NCBI GenBank assembly: GCA_963830885.1
Contig: CAWHOA010000019.1
Coordinates: forward strand, 21,110 to 85,109
Length of the DNA: 64,000 nucleotides
From: JAIBJN01 sp963830885
Lineage (GTDB): Bacteria > Actinomycetota > Thermoleophilia > Gaiellales > Gaiellaceae
Direction: 5' to 3'
Of this stretch, positions 42,817-51,001 are shown one piece after another (position 1 is the stretch's first letter; every line of letters starts with the position of its first letter). A program made the position numbers and the translations under genes. Under the pieces are notes generated by a model. The model worked only from the letters and a program-made list of their open reading frames with translations, was not told the DNA's origin and searched no databases.

Positions 42817-44015
42817 CCATGGCGACGGCGACGGGCCCCACACTCGCTGAGATCAAGGAGGCGCGTAGGCGGCTGCAGGGGGTCGCGCGCGAAACCCCGG
42901 TCATCTCCTCGGAGACGCTGCGCCGCTTGTCCGGCCGCCCGGTCTGGCTCAAGGCGGAGAATCTCCAGCGCACCGGCTCCTTCAAGATCCGCGGCGCCTT
43001 CAACCGGATCGCCAGCCTGACGGACGCCGAGCGGGCCGCCGGCGTTGTCACGGCGAGCGCCGGAAACCACGGCCAGGCGGTCGCCTGGGCCGCCCGCGAG
43101 AACGGCGTGCGCGCCACCGTGTTCATGCCGGAGGACGCGCCGACGGCCAAGCTCGAGGCGACGAAGAGCTACGGCGCCGAGGTCGTCCTCGCCGGGCTCG
43201 GGTTCGATGCGGCGGCGGCGGCCGCGCAGGAGCGGGTCGAGGCGGGGGAGACCTACGTCCACGCCTTCGAGGACACGCTCGTCGTCGCCGGTCAGGGGAC
43301 GCTGGGCCTCGAGCTCGCCGAGCAGCTCGGGCCCGAGGTGGAGACGGTGGTCGTGCCGATCGGCGGCGGCGGGCTCGCCGCAGGCATCGCGCTCGCGCTG
43401 GGCGAGGTGCGCCCGGAGCTGCGCATCGTCGGCGTCCAGCCGGCTGCGTGCGCGCCCTTCGCCGGCCTGGCTCCGACCGGGAGCACGATCGCGGACGGCA
43501 TCGCGGTCAAGCACCCCGGGGAGCTGACGCAGACCCTGCTCGAGGGTCGGCTCGAGGCGATCGTGACCGTGACCGACGCCGAGATCGCCGGCGCCATCCT
43601 GCTCGTCAGCGAGCGCTGCAAGCTCACGGTGGAGGGAGCCGGCGCGGCCTCGGTTGCCGCGCTCGTCTCCGGGAAGGTCGGCGGAGAGGGGCCCGCCTGC
43701 GCGTTGCTCTCGGGCGGGAACATCGACGCGAGCATGCTCATCGAGGTTCTCCGCCACGGCCTCACGCGCGCGGGTCGCTACCTCGTCGTCCGCACGCGGG
43801 TGGACGACCGCCCGGGCAACCTGGCCGACTTGCTGGCCCTCGTCGCCGAGGAGCGGGCGAACGTCCTCGGCGTCGACCACCATCGCGAGGGCATGGACCT
43901 CCCGGTCACTGGCACGGAGATCGAGCTCACGCTGGTCATGCGCGACGAGGAGCACTGCGACGAGCTCCTGGCGAAGCTCAGCGAGCAGGGCTACGCGGCC
44001 GAGCGGCTTCGTTAG
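42813..44015 (+). CDS. ilvA: Threonine ammonia-lyase with ACT domain
   Basis: This 400-residue PLP enzyme has the lysine K58 in LQRTGSFKIRG, SAGNHGQAVA, and the phosphate-binding IGGGGLAAGIA, followed by a C-terminal ACT domain (~325-400: VRTRVDDRPGNLADLLALVAEERANVLGVDH). It deaminates threonine to 2-oxobutyrate. With a single ACT domain it resembles the catabolic/biodegradative form. 2-Oxobutyrate leads to propionyl-CoA, which ties in with the adjacent meaB gene. Confidence 0.93.
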   Translation: MTMATATGPTLAEIKEARRRLQGVARETPVISSETLRRLSGRPVWLKAENLQRTGSFKIRGAFNRIASLTDAERAAGVVTASAGNHGQAVAWAARENGVRATVFMPEDAPTAKLEATKSYGAEVVLAGLGFDAAAAAAQERVEAGETYVHAFEDTLVVAGQGTLGLELAEQLGPEVETVVVPIGGGGLAAGIALALGEVRPELRIVGVQPAACAPFAGLAPTGSTIADGIAVKHPGELTQTLLEGRLEAIVTVTDAEIAGAILLVSERCKLTVEGAGAASVAALVSGKVGGEGPACALLSGGNIDASMLIEVLRHGLTRAGRYLVVRTRVDDRPGNLADLLALVAEERANVLGVDHHREGMDLPVTGTEIELTLVMRDEEHCDELLAKLSEQGYAAERLR

Positions 44016-44146
44016 CGGGCGCGCGCGAGGAGCGCCGTGAGACGGGCACGAAGGCCTCGGGCCTCCCGCCGCCGCACGGCATAGCGCCTGGCCTCGGCCC
44101 TGCGGGCCTGCGAGAGCGCGAGCTGCGTGACTGCTTGAGTTGGCAT
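44012..44146 (-). CDS. Possible small basic protein
   Basis: A 44-residue reading frame from ATG 44146, rich in Ala and Arg (ALSQARRAEARRYAVRRREA). It overlaps the end of the threonine dehydratase gene by 4 nt. No clear ribosome site. It could be a short basic peptide or a chance frame. Confidence 0.3.
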   Translation of the reverse strand: MPTQAVTQLALSQARRAEARRYAVRRREARGLRARLTALLARAR

Positions 44147-44313
44147 GCCCGCAGGACGGGCGGGCGGCGAGTTGTCTTCCCTCCGCCCAAGCGGAAGAAA
44201 GCCGTCCCACCCGTCGGGTGGGCATGTCCTATCACCCCGACTCACAGCTCGGCGCTCGCGTGGCCTCGGCCGCGAAGTAGCCGGGCCTAAAGGAGCCGCT
44301 CGGCCGCAGTGCT
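44147..44313. other. Intergenic stretch with hairpins
   Basis: This stretch separates the possible small basic protein from the end of the DUF72 gene. It contains CCCACCC-GTC-GGGTGGG (44206-44222) and other GC-rich inverted repeats; no known RNA family was recognised. Confidence 0.4.
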
Positions 44314-44982
44314 CTACTCCTCGACCAGCGCGCACAGCCGCTCCGCGTAGAGCGGCGCGGTCGGCTCGTCCTCGTGGCGGAAGAAGGCGTACACGTCCAC
44401 GCCGGCCGCGACCTGGGGCCGGATCTGGGCGGCGACCAACGCAAGCGCCTCCTCGTCGTAGGGCGGCTCCCGGAGCCGGAGGTAGCGAAAGGCAACGGCC
44501 CCTTCCCAGGCGCCGGCCCGCGCGACGCCGCGCTCCTCGAGGCGCGCCGTCACCTCCGGGTCGTCCCAGGAGTCGTGGCGGAAGTCGAGCGCGACCGCCA
44601 CCTCCGGATCGAGTGCGTCGAGGAGGAGCCGCAGGAACCCGTCGTCGCGCGCCTGCGGCACCTTGAAGCGCAGGGGGCCGAGCCGGTCGCCCATGCGCCG
44701 CGCCATGCGGCAGAACTCGTCCACGCCCTCGACCCGCCCGAACGAGGTGAGCCGTCGGCTCGCGGTCACCGCGAAGCGGAACCCGTCCGGCACCTGCGCG
44801 GCCCAGCGGTCGAACTGGTCCTCGGGCGGCACTCGGTAGAACGTGTTGTTGAGCTCGACCGCGTTCACACGCTCGGCGTAGAGGCGCAGGAAGTCATCGT
44901 TCCGCGCGTCGGCAGGGTAGAAGCCGCCCTTCCAGGACGGGTAGGAGAAGCCGGAGGCGCCTGCGTAGAGCCGGCCGGTCAC
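44314..44982 (-). CDS. DUF72 (YecE-like) TIM-barrel protein
   Basis: This 222-residue protein starts at a GTG that overlaps the stop of the winged-helix gene (GTGA). It has the DUF72 hallmarks: GASGFSYPSWKGGFYP, VELNNTFYRVPPEDQFDRWA, FRFAVTASRRLT, FRHDSWDD and a YAFFRHEDEP close to the end. The family folds as a TIM barrel and binds a metal-like site, but its reaction is unknown. Linked translationally to the AlkZ-like gene, so a role in nucleic-acid repair is possible but unproven. Confidence 0.9.
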   Translation of the reverse strand: MTGRLYAGASGFSYPSWKGGFYPADARNDDFLRLYAERVNAVELNNTFYRVPPEDQFDRWAAQVPDGFRFAVTASRRLTSFGRVEGVDEFCRMARRMGDRLGPLRFKVPQARDDGFLRLLLDALDPEVAVALDFRHDSWDDPEVTARLEERGVARAGAWEGAVAFRYLRLREPPYDEEALALVAAQIRPQVAAGVDVYAFFRHEDEPTAPLYAERLCALVEE

Positions 44983-46049
44983 GCCGGGAGTATGCGCACG
45001 CCGCCTACGCCGAGGAAGGCAGCGAGCCGGCTGCCCTCGGCCTCCACGGCGGCTGCGTCCTTCCTGGACAGGCGGCGGGCCGGCTTCACGATCACGTCGC
45101 CGTCGACGACGCGCCAGGCCGCGCGGACGAAGCCGCCGACCAGGAGCAGCTTGAAGAAACGGTCGTCGCCGAAGCCGAGGCGCGGCTTGACGCCGGGATC
45201 CACGATCCGCGTGCGGTCGGCATGGGAGAGGAAGACGTTGTCGTACTCCGGCAGGAAGCGCACCGGCGCGGGCGTGTTGGGTTCGCTGAGCGGCGCATCC
45301 GGGAGGTCGAAGAGCTCGACGCCGTTCTCGTCGCGGAACGTGCGCAGCTCGCCGCGCAGGCGCTCGACCACCTCGCGGACGCGGGTGAAGCCGGACCACA
45401 TGGCCACGTCCTTGACGCTCGCCGGCCCGAAGGCGCCCAGGTAGCGCAGCACAGCGCGGTCGGGCGCCGGGTCGCCGTCCAGCGGCCGGCCCAGCCAGCT
45501 CTCGACGGTCGCGAGCGTGGCGCGCCCACTACGGCTCCAGAGTCCGCGCGGCGGGATCTGCACGACGGGGAGGAGGTAGGTGACCGTATGGGCCATCGCC
45601 TCCGCATCGCGGTCCGGCCAGCGCTCGGCCAGGTGGTTGCGGATCTCCGCGCGGGTGCACGGCGCCTCCTCGAGGAACGTGCGGCCCGCGGCGACGACCT
45701 CCTTCGGATCGGCGTCGCCGAGCCGCTTCCCGAACGGGCTCGCCGTCCAGTGGACGCGCTCGGTCACCGCCTGGATCGCCGGCCGCAGCGCCAGGCAGTC
45801 CCGTGCGGTGACGAGGTGGATCGTCCCGCGCATGAGCGTCAGCCGCACCGCCTCGCGCGCGCCCAACAGACCCTCCAGCTCCTCCGGCCGGAAGCCCTCG
45901 AGCCGCGTCCAAAGCGCGACGTACGGATCCTTCGGCTCCTGCGCCTGCAGGCCGACGAGGTGCTCGATCGTCTCCGCGGCCGGCCGCTCCACGCGCTCGA
46001 GCAGGAGCTGCCGGCCGAGCAGCGTGCGATTCAGCTCCTGCGTGGTCAG
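44979..46049 (-). CDS. Winged-helix DNA-binding protein of the AlkZ (HTH_42) family, probable CTG start
   Basis: The protein of ~356 residues shows the HTH_42 pattern: ELNRTLLGRQLLLER, HLVGLQAQEPKDPYVALW (the QxQ catalytic loop of AlkZ reads QAQ here), LMRGTIHLV, and FLPEYDNVFLSHADR. AlkZ enzymes unhook DNA crosslinks and remove bulky alkylated bases. No ATG, GTG or TTG sits before the conserved N-terminal helix; a CTG overlapping the acyl-CoA dehydrogenase stop (CTGA) is the likely start, mirroring the GTGA/ATGA couplings elsewhere. Confidence 0.85.
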   Translation of the reverse strand: MTTQELNRTLLGRQLLLERVERPAAETIEHLVGLQAQEPKDPYVALWTRLEGFRPEELEGLLGAREAVRLTLMRGTIHLVTARDCLALRPAIQAVTERVHWTASPFGKRLGDADPKEVVAAGRTFLEEAPCTRAEIRNHLAERWPDRDAEAMAHTVTYLLPVVQIPPRGLWSRSGRATLATVESWLGRPLDGDPAPDRAVLRYLGAFGPASVKDVAMWSGFTRVREVVERLRGELRTFRDENGVELFDLPDAPLSEPNTPAPVRFLPEYDNVFLSHADRTRIVDPGVKPRLGFGDDRFFKLLLVGGFVRAAWRVVDGDVIVKPARRLSRKDAAAVEAEGSRLAAFLGVGGVRILPA

Positions 46050-47179
46050 AGCCCGAGGTGCCGAGCGATCACCATCCGCTGCACTTCGTTCGTCCCCTCG
46101 CCGATCTCCAGCACCTTCTGGTCGCGGTAGAGGCGCGAGATCGCGTACTCGTCCATGAAGCCGTACCCGCCGTGGAGCTGCAGCGCCCGATCGGCCACGC
46201 GCTTCGAGAGCTCGCCGGTGTAGAGCTTCGCGATGGCCGCGTCCTTGGCGAACTCCCGGCCCTGGTCCTTGAGCCAGGCGGCCCGGTAGACGAGCCCGCG
46301 TGCGGCCTCGATCTCCGTGGCCATGTCGGCGAGCGCGAACTGCACCGCCTGGAAGCGCGCGATCGGCTTTCCGAACTGCTCGCGGTCGGCGGCGTAGGCG
46401 CGCGCCAGGTCGTAGGCGCCCTGCGCGAGCCCGAGGCCCATCGCCGCGATCGAGATGCGCCCTCCGTCGAGGATCTCCAGGAACTGCTTGAACCCGGCGC
46501 CGCGCGGGCCGAGCAGGTTCCCGTCCGGAACGCGGCAGTCCTCGAACGAGATCTCGCGGGTGTCGGAGGCGCGCCAGCCCATCTTCCGCATCGGCGCCGA
46601 GATCACGTAGCCCGGCGACCCGTTGGGGACGACGATGTTCGAGATCTCGTCCGGGCCGGTGCGCGCCGTGATCGTCACGCAGGCGGTGAGGTCGGTGCCC
46701 GCGTTGGTGATGAAGATCTTGGAGCCGTTCACGACCCACTCGCCGTCGCGCAGCTCCGCGGTCGTGCGGGTCGCGCCCGCGTCCGAGCCGGCGCCGGGCT
46801 CGGTCAGGCCGAACGCCGCCAGGCGCCGCCCCGAGGCGAGGTCCGGGAGCCACTCGCGCTGCTGCTCCTCCGAGCCGAAGAGGAGGAACGGCATCGTGCC
46901 GAGCGAGGTGTGCGCGGCCACGGTGATCGCCACGGAGGAGTCGATCCGCGTCAGCTCCTCGATCGCGATTGCGTAGGCGAGCGTGTCGCCCCCGGCGCCG
47001 CCATGCTCCTCCGGGATCGGAATGCCCATCAGCCCCAGCTCGGCCAGCTCGGCAACGATCTCGTAGGGGAAGCGGTGCTCGCGGTCGAGCTCCTCCGCCA
47101 CCGGCGCGACCCGCTCCACGGCGAAGGAGCGCACAGTCTCCCGCAGGAGCTCGTGCTCGGCAGAGAGGTCGAGGTCCAC
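46046..47179 (-). CDS. Acyl-CoA dehydrogenase
   Basis: This 377-residue flavoprotein uses the GTG at 47179, 1 nt past the end of the aminopeptidase gene. It has FGLTEPGAGSDAGATRTT and QLHGGYGFMDEYAISRLYRDQKVLEIGEGTNEVQRMVIAR, the usual ACAD signatures (catalytic Glu in GEGT). It most resembles short-chain and branched-chain acyl-CoA dehydrogenases. Its end overlaps the AlkZ-like gene. It is the second ACAD in the window, after the one at 25-26 kb. Confidence 0.95.
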   Translation of the reverse strand: MDLDLSAEHELLRETVRSFAVERVAPVAEELDREHRFPYEIVAELAELGLMGIPIPEEHGGAGGDTLAYAIAIEELTRIDSSVAITVAAHTSLGTMPFLLFGSEEQQREWLPDLASGRRLAAFGLTEPGAGSDAGATRTTAELRDGEWVVNGSKIFITNAGTDLTACVTITARTGPDEISNIVVPNGSPGYVISAPMRKMGWRASDTREISFEDCRVPDGNLLGPRGAGFKQFLEILDGGRISIAAMGLGLAQGAYDLARAYAADREQFGKPIARFQAVQFALADMATEIEAARGLVYRAAWLKDQGREFAKDAAIAKLYTGELSKRVADRALQLHGGYGFMDEYAISRLYRDQKVLEIGEGTNEVQRMVIARHLGL

Positions 47180-47180
47180 G

Positions 47181-48671
47181 CTACTCCGCGAGGCGGCGGG
47201 CCAGCTCGGCGAGTAGCCGGACGCCGTAGCCGGTCGCGCCCAGGCGCGAGTAGTAGTCACCGCGGCCGCGCTCGAGGAAGGAGGTGCCGGCGATGTCGAG
47301 GTGCGCCCAGGGCCCCTCGCCGGCGAAGGTCTCCAGGAAGGCTGCGGCCAGGATCGGGGAGGCCTGGCGGTAGTCGGACGAGTTCTTCAGGTCGGCGAAG
47401 GCGGAGTCGTTGTAGCGGTGGTAGCGCTCATGGAGCGGCAGGCGCCAGGCGTGGTCGCCGCTCGCCTCGGCCGCGGCGGCGATCTCGGCGCACCAGGCCT
47501 CGTCGTTCCCGAAGAGGCCGGCGTACAGGTCGCCCATGGCGACGACGATCCCGCCGGTGAGCGTGGCCAGGTCGAGGACGTGCGTGGCGCCGGACTCCCG
47601 GGCGTACCAGAGCGCGTCGGCCAGGATCAGCCGCCCTTCGGCGTCGGTGTTGGAGATCTCGATCGTCTTCCCGGAGAGCGCGGTGACGATGTCGCCGGGC
47701 CGGAAGGCGTGGCCGCTCGGCAGGTTCTCGCAGGACGGGACGACGGCCAGGATGCGGACCGGGAGCTCGAGCTCGGCGATCGCGCCCATCGCGGCGAGGA
47801 CGGCGCCGCCGCCGCCCATGTCCGACTTCATCTCGTCCATGCGGTAGGCGGGCTTCAGCGAGAGCCCGCCCGCGTCGAAGGTGATCGCCTTGCCGACCAG
47901 CCCGACGCGCTGCTCGGACCGCGCAGGCTCGGGCGGCTCGTACGCGAGCGTGATCAGCCGTGCCGGCTTGTGGCTCCCCTGGCTGACGGCGGCGAACGCA
48001 CCCATGCCCGCGGCGCGGATCTCCTCCGGCCCGAGCGCCTCGTAGCGGAGGTGCTCGCTGCCGCCGGCGATCTCCTCCGCCCAGGCGGCCAGTGCCTCCG
48101 GGCTCAGCTCGTTCGCGGGCGCGTTGACGGCGTCCCGGCAGCGGTTCGCCCAGGCGGCGGCGACGTTCGCGCGCCGGGCAGCCTCGGCGGCCGCGCCCGC
48201 TCCCGGCCCGCAGAGGACGAGGCGCTCGATCTCGCGGCGTTCCGCGTCGGTCTTCCAGCGTCCGTTCGCGTAGGGGCCGAGGACGGTGCCGTCGACGATG
48301 GCCCGCCCCTGCTCCGCCGCGGCGAGGCCGTTCTCCTCGACCACCCAGGCGATGGACGTCCCTCCGACCTCGAGCGTCCGGGCGGCCACGCGAGCGGCGG
48401 CGGTGCGGAGGCGGTCGGCGTCGAGCGCCTTGCTGCCGAGGCCGACCGCACCGACCCGTGCGGCGGCCAGCCGGCCGTCCGCGTGCAGAAGCGTGACCCG
48501 GCCCTCGTCCCCCTTCAGCTCACCCGAGTCCAGAAGCCGGGCCAGCCGTCCTTCGACCAGCCGGTCGAGCCCCTCGGCGGCGCCTGCCAGCACCACGGGG
48601 TCGCGAACGGCGAAGACGAGGACGTCGGCCTCGACCCCTCCGGGGGGCGCCTCGACGACGTCGATGTGCAT
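47181..48671 (-). CDS. pepA: Leucyl aminopeptidase (M17)
   Basis: This 496-residue enzyme has a short N-terminal macro-like domain and the C-terminal M17 catalytic domain: VGKAITFDAGGLSLKP (metal Lys and Asp), MKSDMGGGGAVL, and the signature NTDAEGRLIL with the catalytic Arg. It clips N-terminal amino acids from peptides in the cytosol as a hexamer using two metal ions. Shares a transcript with the acyl-CoA dehydrogenase gene. Confidence 0.95.
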   Translation of the reverse strand: MHIDVVEAPPGGVEADVLVFAVRDPVVLAGAAEGLDRLVEGRLARLLDSGELKGDEGRVTLLHADGRLAAARVGAVGLGSKALDADRLRTAAARVAARTLEVGGTSIAWVVEENGLAAAEQGRAIVDGTVLGPYANGRWKTDAERREIERLVLCGPGAGAAAEAARRANVAAAWANRCRDAVNAPANELSPEALAAWAEEIAGGSEHLRYEALGPEEIRAAGMGAFAAVSQGSHKPARLITLAYEPPEPARSEQRVGLVGKAITFDAGGLSLKPAYRMDEMKSDMGGGGAVLAAMGAIAELELPVRILAVVPSCENLPSGHAFRPGDIVTALSGKTIEISNTDAEGRLILADALWYARESGATHVLDLATLTGGIVVAMGDLYAGLFGNDEAWCAEIAAAAEASGDHAWRLPLHERYHRYNDSAFADLKNSSDYRQASPILAAAFLETFAGEGPWAHLDIAGTSFLERGRGDYYSRLGATGYGVRLLAELARRLAE

Positions 48672-48833
48672 GAGCGAGGCGGGATGCTATCGGAGAGCGG
48701 CTCGACAGGCTGCCCCATTCGAGGGATCGGCCGCGCTCCGTAGGCGCCCGATACAGAGAGGGCGCGAGAGCGCAGCTTCACCCTCTCCCCCCAGCCCGCA
48801 CCTCCCCTCCGCGGGCGAATACCTCTCCCCATC

Positions 48834-48858
48834 GAAGCCCTCCTCTTCGGAGGGCTTC
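48834..48858. terminator. Perfect hairpin between divergent genes
   Basis: A 10-bp inverted repeat (GAAGCCCTCC / GGAGGGCTTC) with a TCTTC loop. It has no T-run and lies upstream of two divergent genes, so it could be an operator or attenuator rather than a terminator. Confidence 0.4.
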
Positions 48859-48869
48859 CTCGTGCGGGG

Positions 48870-48875
48870 TAACGT
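48870..48875 (+). promoter_or_regulatory. Putative -10 element (TAACGT) of the MFS gene
   Basis: TAACGT ends 6 nt before the GTG at 48882. Confidence 0.4.
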
Positions 48876-48881
48876 TCGAGC

Positions 48882-50078
48882 GTGCTCGCAGGCGTCGATT
48901 CCCGAGGCATGGCAGCCCTCTCCTCGGGGCATCTCGCCACGGACCTCGCCCAGGGCTCGCTGCCGGCGCTCCTGCCCTTCCTGACGATCCGCTTCGACCT
49001 CACGTACACGATGGTCGGCGCCCTCGTCCTCGCCGCGACGATCAGCTCGTCACTGATCCAGCCGTTTTTCGGCCTCTGGTCCGACGCGCGCGGGGCGCTC
49101 TGGCTGCTCCCGGCAGGAGTGGTCGTGGCCGGCGCCGGCATCGCGTTCGCCTCGATCGCGCCGAGCTACGCGCTTGTCTTGCTCGGCGTGCTCGTCTCCG
49201 GGATCGGGGTCGCCGCCTACCACCCGGAGGGCTCGAAGTTCGCCAGCTTCGTGAGCGGGAAGCGGCGCGCAAGCGGCATGTCGCTCTTCTCGGTCGGCGG
49301 CAACGTCGGCTTCGCTCTCGGCCCGCTCCTGGCCTCCTTCTTCGTGATCACCCTGGGACTCGGCCTCGACGGCGGTGTCCTCATCGTCGTGCCCGGCCTC
49401 ATCGTCGCGGCGGCGCTGCTCTTCGCCCTGCCGCACCTGGCGCGCTTTGCCCCCGACGAGGTCGGCCAGGCGCAGCGCTCGGCCGCCGGTAACGACTGGC
49501 GCGGGACGCTCATGCTGCTCGCCATCGTCGGCCTGCGAAGCCTCGCCCACATGGGCCTCTTCACCTTCATCCCGCTCTACGAGCTCTCGCGCGGGAACAG
49601 CGCCGCCTACGGGACGCAGATACTGGCGGTCTTCCTCTTCGCCGGCGCGCTCGGAACGCTGATCGGCGGGCCGCTCGCCGACCGCGTCGGGCGCCGCCGG
49701 GTGCTGCTCGGCAGCTTCATAGTGTCGCCGCCGCTCATCCTCGTCTACGCGCTCGTGGGCGGGCCGGCCGGCACCGTCGCGCTCTTCTTCGCGGGCATGG
49801 CCGTGATCGGGACGTTCGGCGTCACCCTCGTCATGAGCCAGGAGTACATGCCCGGCCGCGTCGGGGTGGCCTCGGGGCTTTCGATCGGCCTCGCCATCGG
49901 GCTCGGCGGCGTGGCGGCGGTCGCGCTGGGCGCCGTCGCGGACGCGCTCGACCTCGAAGCTGCCGTGCTGGCGACGACGCTCGGGCCGGCGCTCTGCATC
50001 TTCCTCACGCTCCTGCTCCCGCCGCCGCGTACGCTACGCCCGTTGGAGCCCGCCGCCGCGGCGAGCCCTTCCTACTGA
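48882..50078 (+). CDS. MFS transporter of the fosmidomycin-resistance (Fsr) type
   Basis: This 398-residue protein has about 12 membrane segments. It carries the Fsr pattern early (LSSGHLATDLAQGSLPALLPFL), the family motif AYHPEGSK followed by GKRRASGMSLFSVGGNVGFALGP, and GGPLADRVGRRRVLLGS as a motif A-like loop. The family exports fosmidomycin and related compounds, or acts as a general efflux pump. Overlaps the SCP2 gene (TGATG). Confidence 0.92.
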   Translation: MLAGVDSRGMAALSSGHLATDLAQGSLPALLPFLTIRFDLTYTMVGALVLAATISSSLIQPFFGLWSDARGALWLLPAGVVVAGAGIAFASIAPSYALVLLGVLVSGIGVAAYHPEGSKFASFVSGKRRASGMSLFSVGGNVGFALGPLLASFFVITLGLGLDGGVLIVVPGLIVAAALLFALPHLARFAPDEVGQAQRSAAGNDWRGTLMLLAIVGLRSLAHMGLFTFIPLYELSRGNSAAYGTQILAVFLFAGALGTLIGGPLADRVGRRRVLLGSFIVSPPLILVYALVGGPAGTVALFFAGMAVIGTFGVTLVMSQEYMPGRVGVASGLSIGLAIGLGGVAAVALGAVADALDLEAAVLATTLGPALCIFLTLLLPPPRTLRPLEPAAAASPSY

Positions 50079-50395
50079 TGCCCGACACCGCCAGAGAGTT
50101 CTTCGAGCAGCTGGCCGCCCGGACCGCGGGCGGCTCCGAGCGCACCCGCGGCCTGACGGCCACGTACCGCTTCGACGTCGCCGACGCCGGGAGCTGGCGC
50201 GTCGTCGTCGACGACGGCGCCGTCACGGTGAGCGAGAGCGACGGAGCCGCCGACTGCGTCATCTCCGCGCCGGAAGACCTCTTTCTCCGCATCGTCCGCG
50301 GCCAGCAAAGCCCGATGGGCGCCTTCCTGATGGGGAAGATCCGCGTCGAGGGCGACACCGGGCTGGCGATGCGCCTGAAGGACCTCCTGGGCTAG
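50078..50395 (+). CDS. SCP2 sterol-transfer-like protein
   Basis: A 105-residue protein, start overlapping the MFS stop. It has the SCP2 ending: CVISAPEDLFLRIVRGQQSPMGAFLMGKIRVEGDTGLAMRLKDLL, with an amphipathic helical start. SCP2 folds bind lipids or CoA esters in a hydrophobic tunnel. The small stand-alone form is common in actinobacteria; its ligand is unknown. Confidence 0.88.
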   Translation: MPDTAREFFEQLAARTAGGSERTRGLTATYRFDVADAGSWRVVVDDGAVTVSESDGAADCVISAPEDLFLRIVRGQQSPMGAFLMGKIRVEGDTGLAMRLKDLLG

Positions 50396-50404
50396 CGCGC
50401 TGCG

Positions 50405-51001
50405 TCAGGGCGCCAGCCGCTCGAGCAGCCACGATCCGTCCGGGCGGCGGTCGTACCGGAAGCGGTCGTGCAGCCGGTTGTCGCGGTTCTGCCAGAGCTC
50501 GAGGCGCTCGGGGCGCAGCAGGTAGCCGCCCCACCAGGGCGGGAGCGGCGGATCGTCGCCGTAGGCGGCTTCGGCGTCGGCGAAGGCGATGTCGAGCTCG
50601 TCGCGGCGTGCGATCACCGTGGTCTGGCGGGAGGCCCACGCGCCCAGCCGGCTCCCGAGCGGGCGGGTGCGGAAGTACGCCTCCGCCTCGTCGCGGGGCA
50701 GCGGCTCGACCGCGCCGAAGACCGTCACCTGCCGTCGCGGCTGCTGCGGCCAGTGGAAGACGAGCGCCGCGCTCGGGTTCTCCGCCAGCTCGCGCCCCTT
50801 GCGGCTCTCCGTGTTCGTGAAGAAGCGGAACCCGTCGGCGTCCGCGCCCTTCAGCAGGACCGTCCGCGCCGAGGGGCGCCCGGCGGCGTCGGCGGTCGCC
50901 AGCGTCATCGCCTCCGGCATCTCGATGCCCGCCGCGCGCGCCTCGTCCAGCCAGAGCGCGAACTGCGCGAGCGGGTCGGGAAGGAGGTCGGCGGCGTCCA
51001 T
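50405..51001 (-). CDS. pdxH: Pyridoxamine 5'-phosphate oxidase
   Basis: A 198-residue protein whose ATG overlaps the stop of the carboxylase gene (ATGA). It has the PdxH core: ALWLDEARAAGIEMPEAMTLAT, SARTVLLKG (FMN/PLP phosphate contacts), FFTNTESRKGRELAENP, and the C-terminal WGGYLLRPERLELWQNRDNRLHDRFRY with the substrate-binding RLHDR. It makes PLP from PNP/PMP using FMN and oxygen. It would supply PLP for CysM, HisC and IlvA in the window. Confidence 0.95.
   Translation of the reverse strand: MDAADLLPDPLAQFALWLDEARAAGIEMPEAMTLATADAAGRPSARTVLLKGADADGFRFFTNTESRKGRELAENPSAALVFHWPQQPRRQVTVFGAVEPLPRDEAEAYFRTRPLGSRLGAWASRQTTVIARRDELDIAFADAEAAYGDDPPLPPWWGGYLLRPERLELWQNRDNRLHDRFRYDRRPDGSWLLERLAP

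Noticed and set aside
44147..44313. Possible riboswitch upstream of the small basic protein
   Set aside because: Hairpins are present, but no conserved riboswitch core could be recognised by eye.
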